Shown: positions 16,390-24,820 of the stretch, in pieces
How the letters are laid out: every line of letters starts with the position of its first letter
How positions within the stretch are numbered: the first letter of the stretch is position 1
Source of the DNA: Armatimonadota bacterium
Lineage (GTDB): Bacteria; Armatimonadota; Armatimonadia; Armatimonadales; Capsulimonadaceae
Direction of reading: 5' to 3'
Assembly: GCA_025353925.1 (NCBI GenBank)
Contig: JANXNV010000114.1
Location: forward strand, 1 to 50,797
DNA length: 50,797 nucleotides
Translations under genes and position numbers: made by a program
Notes under the pieces: model-generated
The model's database searches: none
What the model was told of the DNA's origin: nothing
What the model saw: only the letters and a program-made list of their open reading frames with translations

Positions 16390-16875
16390 TCACGACTGCG
16401 GCGAATTCGTCCGCGACTTGCGCAGGCGAACCGTGGTATTGTCTCCGTCCGACAGTACCTCGACGGCATCCACCAGGGCCAGCATCAGGCAAAATCCTCG
16501 CCCGTGAGTCGCGAATCCATCGGCTTCCGGCAGGCAGACGAGAACGCTGAGATCGGGGTGAAATCCGTTGCCCCGATTGGAGATGTCCACCCGCAGCTCA
16601 TCGCTGCTCAGACGTTGGCAGGAGACGGTCAGGTGGGGATCAAGCACATCCCGGCGACCATAGTTGACCGCGTTATTGCAGGCCTCGCCGACCGCGAGCA
16701 GGAGGGCATCCACATCGTCCGCCCCCCAGAGCTGTCGGCGCGTAAAATCTGCGACCTGTCGCCGCACCAGACCGACCTGCTCCGGTGTCGCCGGAACGTG
16801 AAGAACAAGGTGATCGGGAGCGACAGGCTCCCCATCACCAGCAGAACGAAGTGGCTGAGAAGAATTGCTGGGCAT
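16390..16875 (-). CDS. RsbW-type anti-sigma factor / serine-protein kinase
   Basis: A 161-aa single-domain GHKL ATPase of the HATPase_c_2 type. The N box is AVGEACNNAVNYG with the Mg-binding Glu-Asn; the G1 region is ISNRGNGFHPD, where the usual Asp is Asn; the G2 region is THGRGFCLM. Family members bind a sigma factor or phosphorylate an STAS antagonist in partner-switching control. No sigma factor or STAS protein is encoded next to it. The multi-GAF protein upstream is on the same strand, so the pair may form a sensing module in which GAF-derived signals reach this kinase (inference). Confidence 0.8.
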   Translation of the reverse strand: MPSNSSQPLRSAGDGEPVAPDHLVLHVPATPEQVGLVRRQVADFTRRQLWGADDVDALLLAVGEACNNAVNYGRRDVLDPHLTVSCQRLSSDELRVDISNRGNGFHPDLSVLVCLPEADGFATHGRGFCLMLALVDAVEVLSDGDNTTVRLRKSRTNSPQS

Positions 16876-16989
16876 CTTTTACTGGTTCCTATAAACGAAA
16901 AATAAAGGAGCGAGAAATATGTAAGCGTCGTAACCATAAGAAACGTATTCATCATAATCGGCATTTTCCAGGGTATTAAGCAGTCAGAA

Positions 16990-19581
16990 TTAGTTCAAGC
17001 GAGCGGACAGCAGGTTAGCCGCCGTTTCCGCAAGCTGCCGCTCGTGCCCGTCGAATCCATGGCACTGCGGGGCACGGACGAAAATAAATGCGGCGCGTGG
17101 AGTCTGCCCAGAAAGGGACGGGATCGGCACGACCATTGCCGGAGCCGCCGGATCGGGCGGAAGCTGGCTGAGCTGATGGGACGTTTCGACCTGAGCCGCT
17201 AGATCTCGAAGCAGGGCTTCCATCGCTTCCGCCTGCTCGGTGTCCACGGCCTCAGCACGGCGGAAGACGTGCGTCTCAGATCCCGGTGCAAACAAGCGCA
17301 GCGCTCCGGCATCAGCCCGAACAGCACCTCCCACCAGACGAAGGACATCGGAGAAAAGTTCCGGCCCGCCTTGCATTAGACGTGATGCCAATGCCCCTAA
17401 CGCTTCAAGGTCGTCCAGGCGGCGGCCCGCCTGCTCGACCAGCAGGGCGTTTTGCAGCCCGATACTCGCCTGGCTGGCGAATGTCAGCATCAGCCGCATC
17501 TCGTCGGGCGTGAAGCGGCGGGCTTCCCGCGTATAAACTTCCAGCACGCCCAGCATGTCTTTGCCGAGCTTCAGCGGGACGCCCAAGTAGCCTGTGATCC
17601 GCTCCCGAACAGCAAACGGCGGCAGGACGAAACGCAGATCCCGGGAAAAGTCTTCGACGGTCAGGGAGCGGGAACGGCGGGCGACAAAGGCCGTCGGGGT
17701 CTCTGGACCGCGCCCGGTTTCCGAAGCGGGAATTGTCGGCAGTGCCGAAAGTGCCGATTTGAAGTTAGACGCGGCCCGGGGTACGAGATTTCCCTGCGAG
17801 TCCAGCGCGAGCAAAATGCTGCGGTCCGCTCCAGTCATTTCCAGTGCCAGATCGGCAATCGTCTGGGCGGTCTTGCGTCCGTCCAAAGACGACCCCAGGG
17901 CACGGGCGATGCGCCGGACACCCTTTCGGATCTCCTCCGTCTTATGCCGCGCTTCCTCGTACATCTGGGCGTTGGCAATCGCCGCCCCGACCTGATTGGC
18001 GATGGTGTACAGCAGCTCCATCTCCCCGACTGTAAAAAGGCGGCGGCGGCTGCTCATGGCATGAAGCACTCCGATGACGTGATCGCCCGATTGCAGCGGG
18101 ACACTGACCAGGGAGGTGACGCCTTCGCTGTGGATCGGACAGGACCGGTTGCGATGGTCTGCGGAGACATCCTGCACGGCAGTCGGCGTCTCGAATTCCA
18201 GCACCCATCCGGCGATGCCCTCGCCCATGCGCGGCTTCATGGCCTGAGCCGTTTCGGTGCGGATGTTGCGGGAGACCTTAATTTCGAGGCAGTCATCGTT
18301 GGGGTTGTAGAGAAATAGGGCGAACTTGTCCACGTGCAGCAGTGCCAGGACGCTGTCGGCGACGAAATGAACGACACGGTTCAGACTCAGTGTCGCACCG
18401 ATGGACTGGGACAGCTCATACAGGGCCGCTGCTTCCTGCGCCCGCCGCGTGGCGTCTTCGTACAGCCAGGCGTTCTCCAAAGCGACCGCCGCCTGGCTGG
18501 CCACGGCGGAGAGCAGCGACGCATCGGCGGCACTGTAAGCCCCCGCCTGACGCGAGCCGACCACGAGCAGCCCTTCCGCGACTGAACGGGCGACCATCGG
18601 CGCGAGCAGCAGAGAGCGCATTCCCGGCAGCGGCGTGTCATCCTGGGAGTCTTCTTCGACATCGTTGAGGCGCAGCGGCTGACCCACCGCCAGGGTCCGT
18701 GCCGCCAGCCCGGTGCCTTCGGCGGACATCTGCCGGTCGTGATCCTCTTCTCCCAGGCCCCGATCCGCCCCGATGTAGAAGCGGGTGCGCTCGTCGTTCA
18801 GAAGGTAAACCGCCCCCGCCGTCATTTCCATGCTGCCGGAGACCGTGGCGAGAACACTGCCGAGCACATCCTGAACATTGAGGGAGGAGGAAGTGGTTTG
18901 AGCCGCCCGAAAGAGGATATCCCGCTCCTGCTGCTTTTGAGTCGCCAGTTTTCTCAGCTCATTAGTGTAAAGCGCCTGAGCGGCAAGATTGGCAAGCGTC
19001 TGCAGGCAGAGCAGGTCGGGGCCGCTGAAGGCACCGTCATCCAGCCGGTTGAGAACGCTGAGTGCTCCGGCGGGCCGCCCGCCCAGAAAGATTGGGACGA
19101 CCAGGGCGGAGCGCAGTCCGATCGCGGCCACGGTGGGGTCCGCAGGCTCGGCCGTGGTCGGCTCCGGATGGTGGGAAAGATAAAGCTCTCCGGTCAGGGC
19201 GGTATGCCCGGCGAGGGCATCTTCAACGCGCACGGTCTGGCCGATAATGTCGGCGGCATCCGGCCCGGAGACAGCGGCAAAATCCAGGAGAGAGCGCGTG
19301 GGGTCGAGCAGACACACCGCCGCGCTGCCGGCTCCGGTCAGCGCACGGGCCTTTTCAGCGATCAGTGTGAGAGGAAGACGCGGGTCCGTCTGCCGTGCGA
19401 CTGCGCCGACTACCTCGTGCAGTGCCGTCAGGTGACGATCCAGCATGGGCGTTCCAGGCAAAAATGCAGGTACGGAGGGCAGTGTGCCGATCAAGGCATC
19501 TGGGCCGGAGGATTCTGAGCCGGAGGGTTCTGAATCAGGGGCGGTTTCGGAGTCCATCGAGGGCAACAATCTGTCCTTCAT
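16990..19581 (-). CDS. Multi-GAF sensor protein without output domain
   Basis: An 863-aa protein made almost wholly of tandem GAF domains, about five: roughly residues 60-200, 225-370, 390-540, 555-710 and 725-863. Signature stretches are RSALVVPIFLGGRPAGALSV, MRSLLLAPMVARSVAEGLLV, VTSLVSVPLQSGDHVIGVLH and ITGYLGVPLKLGKDMLGVLE. No histidine kinase, GGDEF, EAL or SpoIIE output is attached and no membrane span is seen. GAF domains bind cyclic nucleotides, hemes or small ligands. Short helical linkers between domains could dimerise. The adjacent RsbW-like protein is the natural candidate partner. The ATG at 19581 follows GGAAAGAAGG. Confidence 0.85.
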   Translation of the reverse strand: MKDRLLPSMDSETAPDSEPSGSESSGPDALIGTLPSVPAFLPGTPMLDRHLTALHEVVGAVARQTDPRLPLTLIAEKARALTGAGSAAVCLLDPTRSLLDFAAVSGPDAADIIGQTVRVEDALAGHTALTGELYLSHHPEPTTAEPADPTVAAIGLRSALVVPIFLGGRPAGALSVLNRLDDGAFSGPDLLCLQTLANLAAQALYTNELRKLATQKQQERDILFRAAQTTSSSLNVQDVLGSVLATVSGSMEMTAGAVYLLNDERTRFYIGADRGLGEEDHDRQMSAEGTGLAARTLAVGQPLRLNDVEEDSQDDTPLPGMRSLLLAPMVARSVAEGLLVVGSRQAGAYSAADASLLSAVASQAAVALENAWLYEDATRRAQEAAALYELSQSIGATLSLNRVVHFVADSVLALLHVDKFALFLYNPNDDCLEIKVSRNIRTETAQAMKPRMGEGIAGWVLEFETPTAVQDVSADHRNRSCPIHSEGVTSLVSVPLQSGDHVIGVLHAMSSRRRLFTVGEMELLYTIANQVGAAIANAQMYEEARHKTEEIRKGVRRIARALGSSLDGRKTAQTIADLALEMTGADRSILLALDSQGNLVPRAASNFKSALSALPTIPASETGRGPETPTAFVARRSRSLTVEDFSRDLRFVLPPFAVRERITGYLGVPLKLGKDMLGVLEVYTREARRFTPDEMRLMLTFASQASIGLQNALLVEQAGRRLDDLEALGALASRLMQGGPELFSDVLRLVGGAVRADAGALRLFAPGSETHVFRRAEAVDTEQAEAMEALLRDLAAQVETSHQLSQLPPDPAAPAMVVPIPSLSGQTPRAAFIFVRAPQCHGFDGHERQLAETAANLLSARLN

Positions 19582-19631
19582 GCCTTCTTTCCACTCGAAA
19601 AGGCCTGGCGTAATGAAATGGGAGCGGGTGC

Positions 19632-19660
19632 TTGCACGAATGTTGTCATTGTGTCATAAT
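19632..19660 (+). promoter_or_regulatory. Promoter of the outer-membrane barrel gene
   Basis: TTGCAC (19632-19637), 17-nt spacer, CATAAT (19655-19660), pointing to the barrel gene with a leader of about 66 nt. It sits in the divergent gap to the GAF gene. Confidence 0.6.
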
Positions 19661-19732
19661 CAGGCCAGTCTGTCAAGTCGTCTTTCGGATCAGTGACGAA
19701 AATGTCGCCCCGGGAACCCACCAAGTAAGTTT

Positions 19733-20914
19733 ATGTCCTTTGCCCGCCTGCTGAACCGCGCTGCTCTGCTCCTGCTGACACTCACGCCGTCGGCAATCGC
19801 TTCGGCACAATCGCCGGCAGTGATGCCGCTCGGTCCGAGTCCGGCAGTGACCATTCCACTGCCGCCACCCACGGATCAGCCGCCGCCGGAGGTTCCCCTG
19901 CCCGACCCTATTCCGATCGGACCGGGCTTTTTGGTGAGCGGGGCGTTGGACATTCGAACGCGCACCGCAAACACGGGTCGAACCGGCGGCGTTTGGCTTA
20001 GCACGGCCGAGCTGGACATCCAGCACAATATCTCCAATCGCAATACGGCTGTCGGTAATCTCTATCTTCAGCTTCTGTCAGAGGACCCGCCGGATGTTTC
20101 ACACGGACGAGATATTCAAATCGGTGAGGCCTATGTTACCTACCGACTGCCCATCGAGGCGGATTTCAACTCGACCGCGTATGTCAAAGCTGGGCAGTTT
20201 CAGATTCCCTTTGGCCTGCTGGCAGTTTATGATCCGCACCTTCAGATATTGCAGCCGCTCAATGCCCAGTCGCTCGGCGTGCGCACGGATTTTGGCCTGG
20301 CGGTCTCCGGTCGGCTCTACGGCTATCTGAACTACGACTTCTCCCTGACCACGGGTACGGGTCCGAGCCACATCGATGTCAACCCCAGCCGCGTCGTCTG
20401 CTTTCGGTTAGGCCGAACATTCACGACCCGCAACGGTGTCGTCAATATCGGCGGATCGCTGCTACAGGGCCGTTTGCCCAATACGGACCTGACCGCCGAT
20501 AATCCGTTTGCCGTCGAGCTGCCGCCCTCGGGCCGAGTCAGGGCCGACCGTTTGGTCAATGGCGACCGGTTCGTCAGCAAGAGCCGCATTGCTGGGGACG
20601 TCTCCTACGGCTACAACCGGGTCACCGCCCGTGGCGAGATCGTTGCCGGAGCCGACAAGGACCAGCGCGTTCTGGGCTACTACGCCGAAGGGAATTATCG
20701 CTTCACAAACCGCCTAAGTGCCGCCGTTGCCCGCTCCCTGTTCGTCTACCCCACCGGCAGCAGCACTGCGACCCGTGAATCTCTGGGCCTGACATACGCT
20801 TCCAGCCGCAATCTGACTGTGCGCGGTCTATACCAATATCTCCGCGATGTCCCGCGCGACGAAGAGGGCCGTATCCGCCACCGCTTTACCGTGCAGGTTC
20901 TTTTAAGGTTCTGA
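19733..20914 (+). CDS. Predicted outer-membrane beta-barrel protein
   Basis: A 393-aa protein with a signal peptide (to about SAIASAQS) and a proline-rich linker of about 35 residues (IPLPPPTDQPPPEVPLPDP). The rest alternates polar and hydrophobic residues in strand-like blocks, with aromatic girdles such as GEAYVTYRLPIEADF and YLNYDFSLTTGTG. It ends in RFTVQVLLRF; a terminal Phe is the usual recognition signal for outer-membrane assembly. FDTAEAYVKYxxx-like and KAGQFQIPFGL segments resemble phosphate-selective-porin-type barrels, but I cannot assign a substrate. It implies an outer membrane. The secreted repeat protein gene follows at 35 nt and is probably co-transcribed. Confidence 0.7.
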   Translation: MSFARLLNRAALLLLTLTPSAIASAQSPAVMPLGPSPAVTIPLPPPTDQPPPEVPLPDPIPIGPGFLVSGALDIRTRTANTGRTGGVWLSTAELDIQHNISNRNTAVGNLYLQLLSEDPPDVSHGRDIQIGEAYVTYRLPIEADFNSTAYVKAGQFQIPFGLLAVYDPHLQILQPLNAQSLGVRTDFGLAVSGRLYGYLNYDFSLTTGTGPSHIDVNPSRVVCFRLGRTFTTRNGVVNIGGSLLQGRLPNTDLTADNPFAVELPPSGRVRADRLVNGDRFVSKSRIAGDVSYGYNRVTARGEIVAGADKDQRVLGYYAEGNYRFTNRLSAAVARSLFVYPTGSSTATRESLGLTYASSRNLTVRGLYQYLRDVPRDEEGRIRHRFTVQVLLRF

Positions 20915-20949
20915 AATCTTATTCTGTCCGAGAGAAGGTGCTTTGCACA

Positions 20950-21672
20950 ATGAACTGTCTTTCGCTATCCGTTGCGGCTCTTGCCGCCGCTCTTTTCGTT
21001 GGACAGGCTGTGACCGCCGCTCCGGCACCCCCTCCCGCCGCGATCCACATTCGGGGCACGGTGCAGAGCCTTCAAGGCAAAGTTCTTACGCTGTCAACGC
21101 TGAACGGCCCGGTTCGTGTCCAGCTTCCTGCGAAACCGCTTGTGGTCGGGGTTGTTCCCTCCGACCGGGCGCATATTAAAGACGGCGCGTTTCTGGGGAT
21201 CGCCTCCGTGCCGGGAGCCAATGGAGCGCAGCGTGCCCGGGAAGTTGTCGTCTTTCCTGAGACGGCACGGGGCAGCGGCGAAGGCAGCTACGCCTGGGAC
21301 TTGCCCGGCGGCGCGGCGGGCCACTCCAAGATGACTAACGGCACCGCGATGCACTCTCAGATGACGAACGGCACGGCAACGCATTCTCAGATGACGAACG
21401 GTACCGCATCGCGCTCCAAGATGACGAATGGCACGGCGCATAAGCTCGGCACCAGCAATACTCTGACACTGCAGTACAAAAGCGGCACCGGAACCGGATC
21501 GCAGACCATCACGCTCCCGGCGAATATCCCCATTGTCACCTTTGCACCCGGCCAGGTATCACTGCTGACACCGGGGGCACACGTGTTTATCATCGGCCAT
21601 CGCCAGTCAGGAGGAATAACCGCCGCCGATCGTGTTCTCGTCGGCAAAAACGGCCTTGTACCACCGATGTAA
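20950..21672 (+). CDS. Secreted protein of unknown function with four 10-aa repeats
   Basis: A 240-aa protein with a clear signal peptide (LSVAALAAALFVGQAVTAAP). Residues about 35-100 look like a small all-beta domain (IHIRGTVQSLQGKVLTLST); a similar beta-rich segment closes the protein (QTITLPANIPIVTFAPGQVS). Between them lie four copies of a decapeptide with core MTNGTA and His/Arg-Ser flanks. The ATG at 20950 is chosen over an upstream GTG because AGAAGGTG lies at the right distance. It follows the outer-membrane barrel gene closely and may act with it in the periplasm or outside. I do not recognise a named family with certainty; DUF5666-type domains are one possibility. Confidence 0.7.
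   Translation: MNCLSLSVAALAAALFVGQAVTAAPAPPPAAIHIRGTVQSLQGKVLTLSTLNGPVRVQLPAKPLVVGVVPSDRAHIKDGAFLGIASVPGANGAQRAREVVVFPETARGSGEGSYAWDLPGGAAGHSKMTNGTAMHSQMTNGTATHSQMTNGTASRSKMTNGTAHKLGTSNTLTLQYKSGTGTGSQTITLPANIPIVTFAPGQVSLLTPGAHVFIIGHRQSGGITAADRVLVGKNGLVPPM
21322..21441 (+). repeat. Four tandem 30-nt coding repeats
   Basis: Units begin at 21322, 21352, 21382 and 21412. Each encodes x-S-(K/Q)-MTNGTA-x, and differences are mostly at third positions or in the flanking residue. The stable core under synonymous drift argues for selection on the peptide. Confidence 0.9.
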
Positions 21673-21735
21673 CTGTTCCCGGCAAACAAGGACTGCTTGC
21701 ATTGCCTCGGCTGAAACCAGCCAGAAGGAAATCTT

Positions 21736-22389
21736 ATGTCCAATCCCTGTTATTACCATCCCGCGATTGCAGCAGCTGGGATCTGTGTCCAATGCGGTAC
21801 GCCAGTCTGCACGGACTGTCACCAGACCGTGGGCGATAAATCATCTTGTCCACGCTGTTTCGATACGCTGAAGGCACGTTTCGCCCAGTCAGCCTCTGCG
21901 GCCCCTGCCTACGGAGCGCAAAGCGTCAATCCTTACGCCGGCAGCCCGGCACCCACGATCTATGGAGGCGGAGCGGAGAAGTCCGGGGCGGGTAAGATGC
22001 TGGCTGGCCTGGCACTGGGCCTGGTGATCGGCATCGCTGGCGCAGTGATTATCGAGAAGATTCTGTTCTATGGTCACTTCGGCCTCAGTCTGCTGTATAT
22101 TGGGCTGGGGTACGGGATCGGCTGGGGCATGCACCGTATCATTGGGCGCGGCGGGCCTGGTCCGGCACTCGCTGCGGTCGCCGTGATGGTAGCCTCACTG
22201 TGCGTCAGCCATTTGGTTTGGACGCAGGACGTTTTAAGTATAGCACTGGCTAACGGCAACGCTGACCCCGGCAGCACACTGGCCGATGCATTTCCGGTCG
22301 CGATGGCCCACCTGGGCATCATGCACTGGGTACTGATTGTATTCGGCTTGCTGGCCTGCTACCGAGGTGTCGAGCAGCAGCAGCCTTAG
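21736..22389 (+). CDS. B-box-type zinc-finger membrane protein
   Basis: A 217-aa protein. Residues 4-42 contain CYYHP, GICVQCGTPVCTDC and CPRC, a B-box-like double zinc site found at the N-terminus of many bacterial membrane proteins. After a Pro/Ala linker, about four membrane spans follow (MLAGLALGLVIGIAGAVII, LSLLYIGLGYGIGWGMHRII, ALAAVAVMVASLCVSHLVW, MHWVLIVFGLLACYR). No catalytic motif is visible. It may regulate or anchor partners through the zinc finger. The start is the only ATG before the zinc motif. Confidence 0.75.
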   Translation: MSNPCYYHPAIAAAGICVQCGTPVCTDCHQTVGDKSSCPRCFDTLKARFAQSASAAPAYGAQSVNPYAGSPAPTIYGGGAEKSGAGKMLAGLALGLVIGIAGAVIIEKILFYGHFGLSLLYIGLGYGIGWGMHRIIGRGGPGPALAAVAVMVASLCVSHLVWTQDVLSIALANGNADPGSTLADAFPVAMAHLGIMHWVLIVFGLLACYRGVEQQQP

Positions 22390-22434
22390 CCGATTCCGCG
22401 GAGGGAGGTGGTGAGGAACACGCCGCGCCACGGG

Positions 22435-22446
22435 TATACTAATCCC
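22435..22446 (+). promoter_or_regulatory. TATACT-N6-ATG, possible leaderless promoter
   Basis: A consensus-like GGGTATACT ends exactly 6 nt before the ATG at 22447, the spacing that yields leaderless mRNAs in several phyla. GGAGG-type sequence lies 45-55 nt upstream, too far to serve this ATG. Confidence 0.5.
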
Positions 22447-22932
22447 ATGCCTCCTTCCGACACACCTTCACCCCCGTTCGCCAGGCCGACTGCTTCGCCA
22501 TTCTGGAAATGGCTGATGCGCCTTTCCGGCACACTGGCGATCCTGCTGTTTCTGACCCCTTCTTTTTACGTGATCAAATATTACGCCGTCGATCTGCCGC
22601 GCGAGAGGGCGATCGCCCGGCCAAATCTGACCAAGTGGCTGGGAGACCCGCAGAACCCGGATTCTTTGCTGGCGGAAGTCCAGGCCGCCAAGCGACCGGC
22701 TCCGAAGGAGGCACCGACGGGGCAGAATTATCGTGTCCAGGCGGTCCGGGAGATGGGCAAAACCCTGCGGCAGCCGAGCATGGGATGGCGCCGCCCGATG
22801 GAGGCTTTGTCCGCCAAAGCGGCATTGGCGGAGCTAGCCGCGCATTGCGCCGACCCGAGCGTCAAAGCAGCGGCGGCGGAAGAACTGCGAAAGCTGGCGG
22901 TCGGCGGGGCGACCTTGAACCGGGAACGCTGA
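22447..22932 (+). CDS. Single-span membrane protein of unknown function
   Basis: A 161-aa protein. A Pro/Ser-rich cytoplasmic start of about 20 residues, one membrane span (LSGTLAILLFLTPSFYVIKYY), then a charged helical domain of about 110 residues ending in an Ala/Glu-rich helix (AAAAEELRKLAVGG). The C-terminal part has the feel of HEAT-like helices but is too short to call. It precedes the MFS gene by 35 nt on the same strand. No named family recognised. Confidence 0.6.
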   Translation: MPPSDTPSPPFARPTASPFWKWLMRLSGTLAILLFLTPSFYVIKYYAVDLPRERAIARPNLTKWLGDPQNPDSLLAEVQAAKRPAPKEAPTGQNYRVQAVREMGKTLRQPSMGWRRPMEALSAKAALAELAAHCADPSVKAAAAEELRKLAVGGATLNRER

Positions 22933-22967
22933 TTGGGAACGACGAAAGGTAACGGAGAAGTCTGCTT

Positions 22968-24191
22968 TTGAAACGAACGCCGGGCCTGGCATTTATCTTT
23001 GTGACGCTGCTGATCGACGTTCTCGGCTTCGGCCTGCTCGTCCCGATTCTGCCGAAGTTTGTGGCGATGCTCTCCCATAGCAGCATCAGTACCGGAGCGC
23101 GGGATTACGGCTGGCTGCTCGCGCTCTACGGAGCGATGCAGTTTCTCTTCTCGCCGCTCTTGGGATCATTGAGTGACCGTTACGGACGCCGCCCCGTGCT
23201 GCTGCTGTCACTGTTTTTCACCGGCATCGATTACATCATCATGGCACTTGCGCCCACCCTTGTCTGGCTTTACATTGGGCGGACACTTTCGGGGATCACC
23301 GGGGCGAGTTTCACGGCGGCTTCGGCGTATATCGCGGATGTCAGCCCACCGGAGAAACGGGCGCAGAACTTCGGCCTGATCGGCGGGGCCTTCGGGGTCG
23401 GGTTTATCATCGGCCCGGCCCTCGGTGGGCTGCTGGGCGAGTGGGGCGAGCGCGTGCCGTTCTGGGCGGCAGCTGGACTTTCATTCGCTAACCTCCTGTA
23501 CGGGGCATTTATTTTGCCGGAGTCATTGAAACGTGAGAACCGACGGCCATTCGATATTCGGGAGGCAAACCCGATCGGGGTGTTCGCGGTTCTGGGCAAG
23601 TTCCCTCTCGTCTGGGGACTGGCGGGAACGCTGGCGGCCAGCAATTTGGCACTGCAGTGTCTTGCCAGCACTTGGGTCCTTTGGGCCACGGACCTCTTCC
23701 ACTGGGGTACGCGGGAAAACGGCTTTTCTTTGGGAGTTTTCGGGGCGGTCTCGCTGATTTTCCAGGCAGGTCTGGCACGTTACTTGATTCCCCGGCTTGG
23801 CGAGAAACGGGCGGTGATCATCGGCCTTGCCGTCGGGATGCTGGAATACGCCGGGTACGGTTTGGCGACACAGGGATGGATGGTCTACGTCATTATGTTC
23901 ATGGCGGGACTTTCTTATCTAGTAGGGCAGGCGGCGCAAAGTATTTTGTCGCGTCAGGTCGGCGACGATGCCCAGGGCACGCTGCAGGGAGCATTAACCA
24001 GCCTCAACAGCCTAACAGGGATCGCCGGACCAGTCATTGCGACAAATCTCTTTGCCTACTTTACCCGCCCGCAGGCGTCCCAGCATCTGCCCGGTGTTCC
24101 CTTCTTCCTGGCCTCGGCACTGGATGCGGCTGCACTTTTCCTGGCCGTGCGTGCCCTGTGCCCACGCCAAGAACCTTTGGCCGCGGCATGA
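22968..24191 (+). CDS. MFS exporter, TetA/multidrug-resistance type
   Basis: A 407-aa protein with 12 predicted spans. The loop 2-3 signature reads GSLSDRYGRRPVLLLS, and motif C-like GGAFGVGFIIGPALGG in span 5 marks a drug:proton antiporter of the TetA/Bcr group. IDVLGFGLLVPILP at the start is typical of TCR/Tet-family exporters. The likely substrate is a hydrophobic drug or metabolite; family resemblance does not establish tetracycline resistance. TTG start, with AACGGAGAAG 7 nt upstream. Its stop overlaps the phosphopantetheinyl transferase start (ATGA). Confidence 0.88.
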   Translation: MKRTPGLAFIFVTLLIDVLGFGLLVPILPKFVAMLSHSSISTGARDYGWLLALYGAMQFLFSPLLGSLSDRYGRRPVLLLSLFFTGIDYIIMALAPTLVWLYIGRTLSGITGASFTAASAYIADVSPPEKRAQNFGLIGGAFGVGFIIGPALGGLLGEWGERVPFWAAAGLSFANLLYGAFILPESLKRENRRPFDIREANPIGVFAVLGKFPLVWGLAGTLAASNLALQCLASTWVLWATDLFHWGTRENGFSLGVFGAVSLIFQAGLARYLIPRLGEKRAVIIGLAVGMLEYAGYGLATQGWMVYVIMFMAGLSYLVGQAAQSILSRQVGDDAQGTLQGALTSLNSLTGIAGPVIATNLFAYFTRPQASQHLPGVPFFLASALDAAALFLAVRALCPRQEPLAAA

Positions 24192-24796
24192 GTGGAGAAC
24201 CCGACTGGCCGCAGTCAGAAGTGCATCTTTGGCGCATCGATCTCCGAGAAGTTTCAACCGACGTTTCCGTCCTCTCACCCATGGAGCGGGCTAAATCTCT
24301 GCGCTTTCAGCAGACCCGGAGCCTGCTGCGCCGCCTGCTAGGCTCCACCCTCAACCAGCCGCCCGAAAGTCTGCAGTTCGAGTATGGCACTGCCGGAAAG
24401 CCTCTACTTAGTCTCGAGCCATCGGGGAAGTCACTTTTTTTCAATCTTTCCCACACAAATGAGGTCGCGCTGATCGCCGTGACGGCGAGTTCCGAGGTTG
24501 GTGTCGACATCGAGCATATCCGCCCGGTAACACACGCCGAAAAGATCGCCCGCCGCTTTTTCTCGCCGTCTGAGGTGGCCTGGCTGGCTGAGGAGCCGGG
24601 AGAGAAGCGTTTCTTTCAGCTCTGGACCCGTAAAGAGGCGACGCTGAAAGCACAGGGAGCGGGACTATTTGTTCCGGCAGGCAGCAGCATGCTGATATCC
24701 ACCGTGAACGTTGAAGCCGGGAAGGGCTATGCCGCCGCGGTCGCCCTATGCGGACCGATGCTGCCAGTTCGTGTTCGGGATTGGAATAGCGGCTAA
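24188..24796 (+). CDS. 4'-phosphopantetheinyl transferase, Sfp type
   Basis: A 202-aa enzyme that moves phosphopantetheine from CoA to a Ser of acyl or peptidyl carrier proteins. Diagnostic motifs are present: FEYGTAGKPLL, FFNLSHTNEVALIAV, VGVDIEHIRP with Mg-binding Asp/Glu, and FFQLWTRKEATLKAQG. Compared with typical Sfp proteins, the segment between LRF and RSLLRRLLG is about seven residues shorter; that segment normally carries basic residues near the CoA phosphate. No PKS or NRPS genes lie in the window, so it probably serves fatty-acid or distant secondary-metabolism carriers. Overlap with the exporter gene by 4 nt suggests shared expression. Confidence 0.85.
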   Translation: MSGEPDWPQSEVHLWRIDLREVSTDVSVLSPMERAKSLRFQQTRSLLRRLLGSTLNQPPESLQFEYGTAGKPLLSLEPSGKSLFFNLSHTNEVALIAVTASSEVGVDIEHIRPVTHAEKIARRFFSPSEVAWLAEEPGEKRFFQLWTRKEATLKAQGAGLFVPAGSSMLISTVNVEAGKGYAAAVALCGPMLPVRVRDWNSG

Positions 24797-24820
24797 GAGG
24801 AACCAGGGAGCAGGCGGCAA

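Noticed and set aside
18739-19518. Long plus-strand frame opposite the GAF protein
   Set aside because: Shadow of GC-rich coding sequence; no domain and no ribosome-binding site.
21322-21441. CRISPR-like 30-nt regular repeats
   Set aside because: There are no spacers between units and they lie in frame inside a secreted protein gene.
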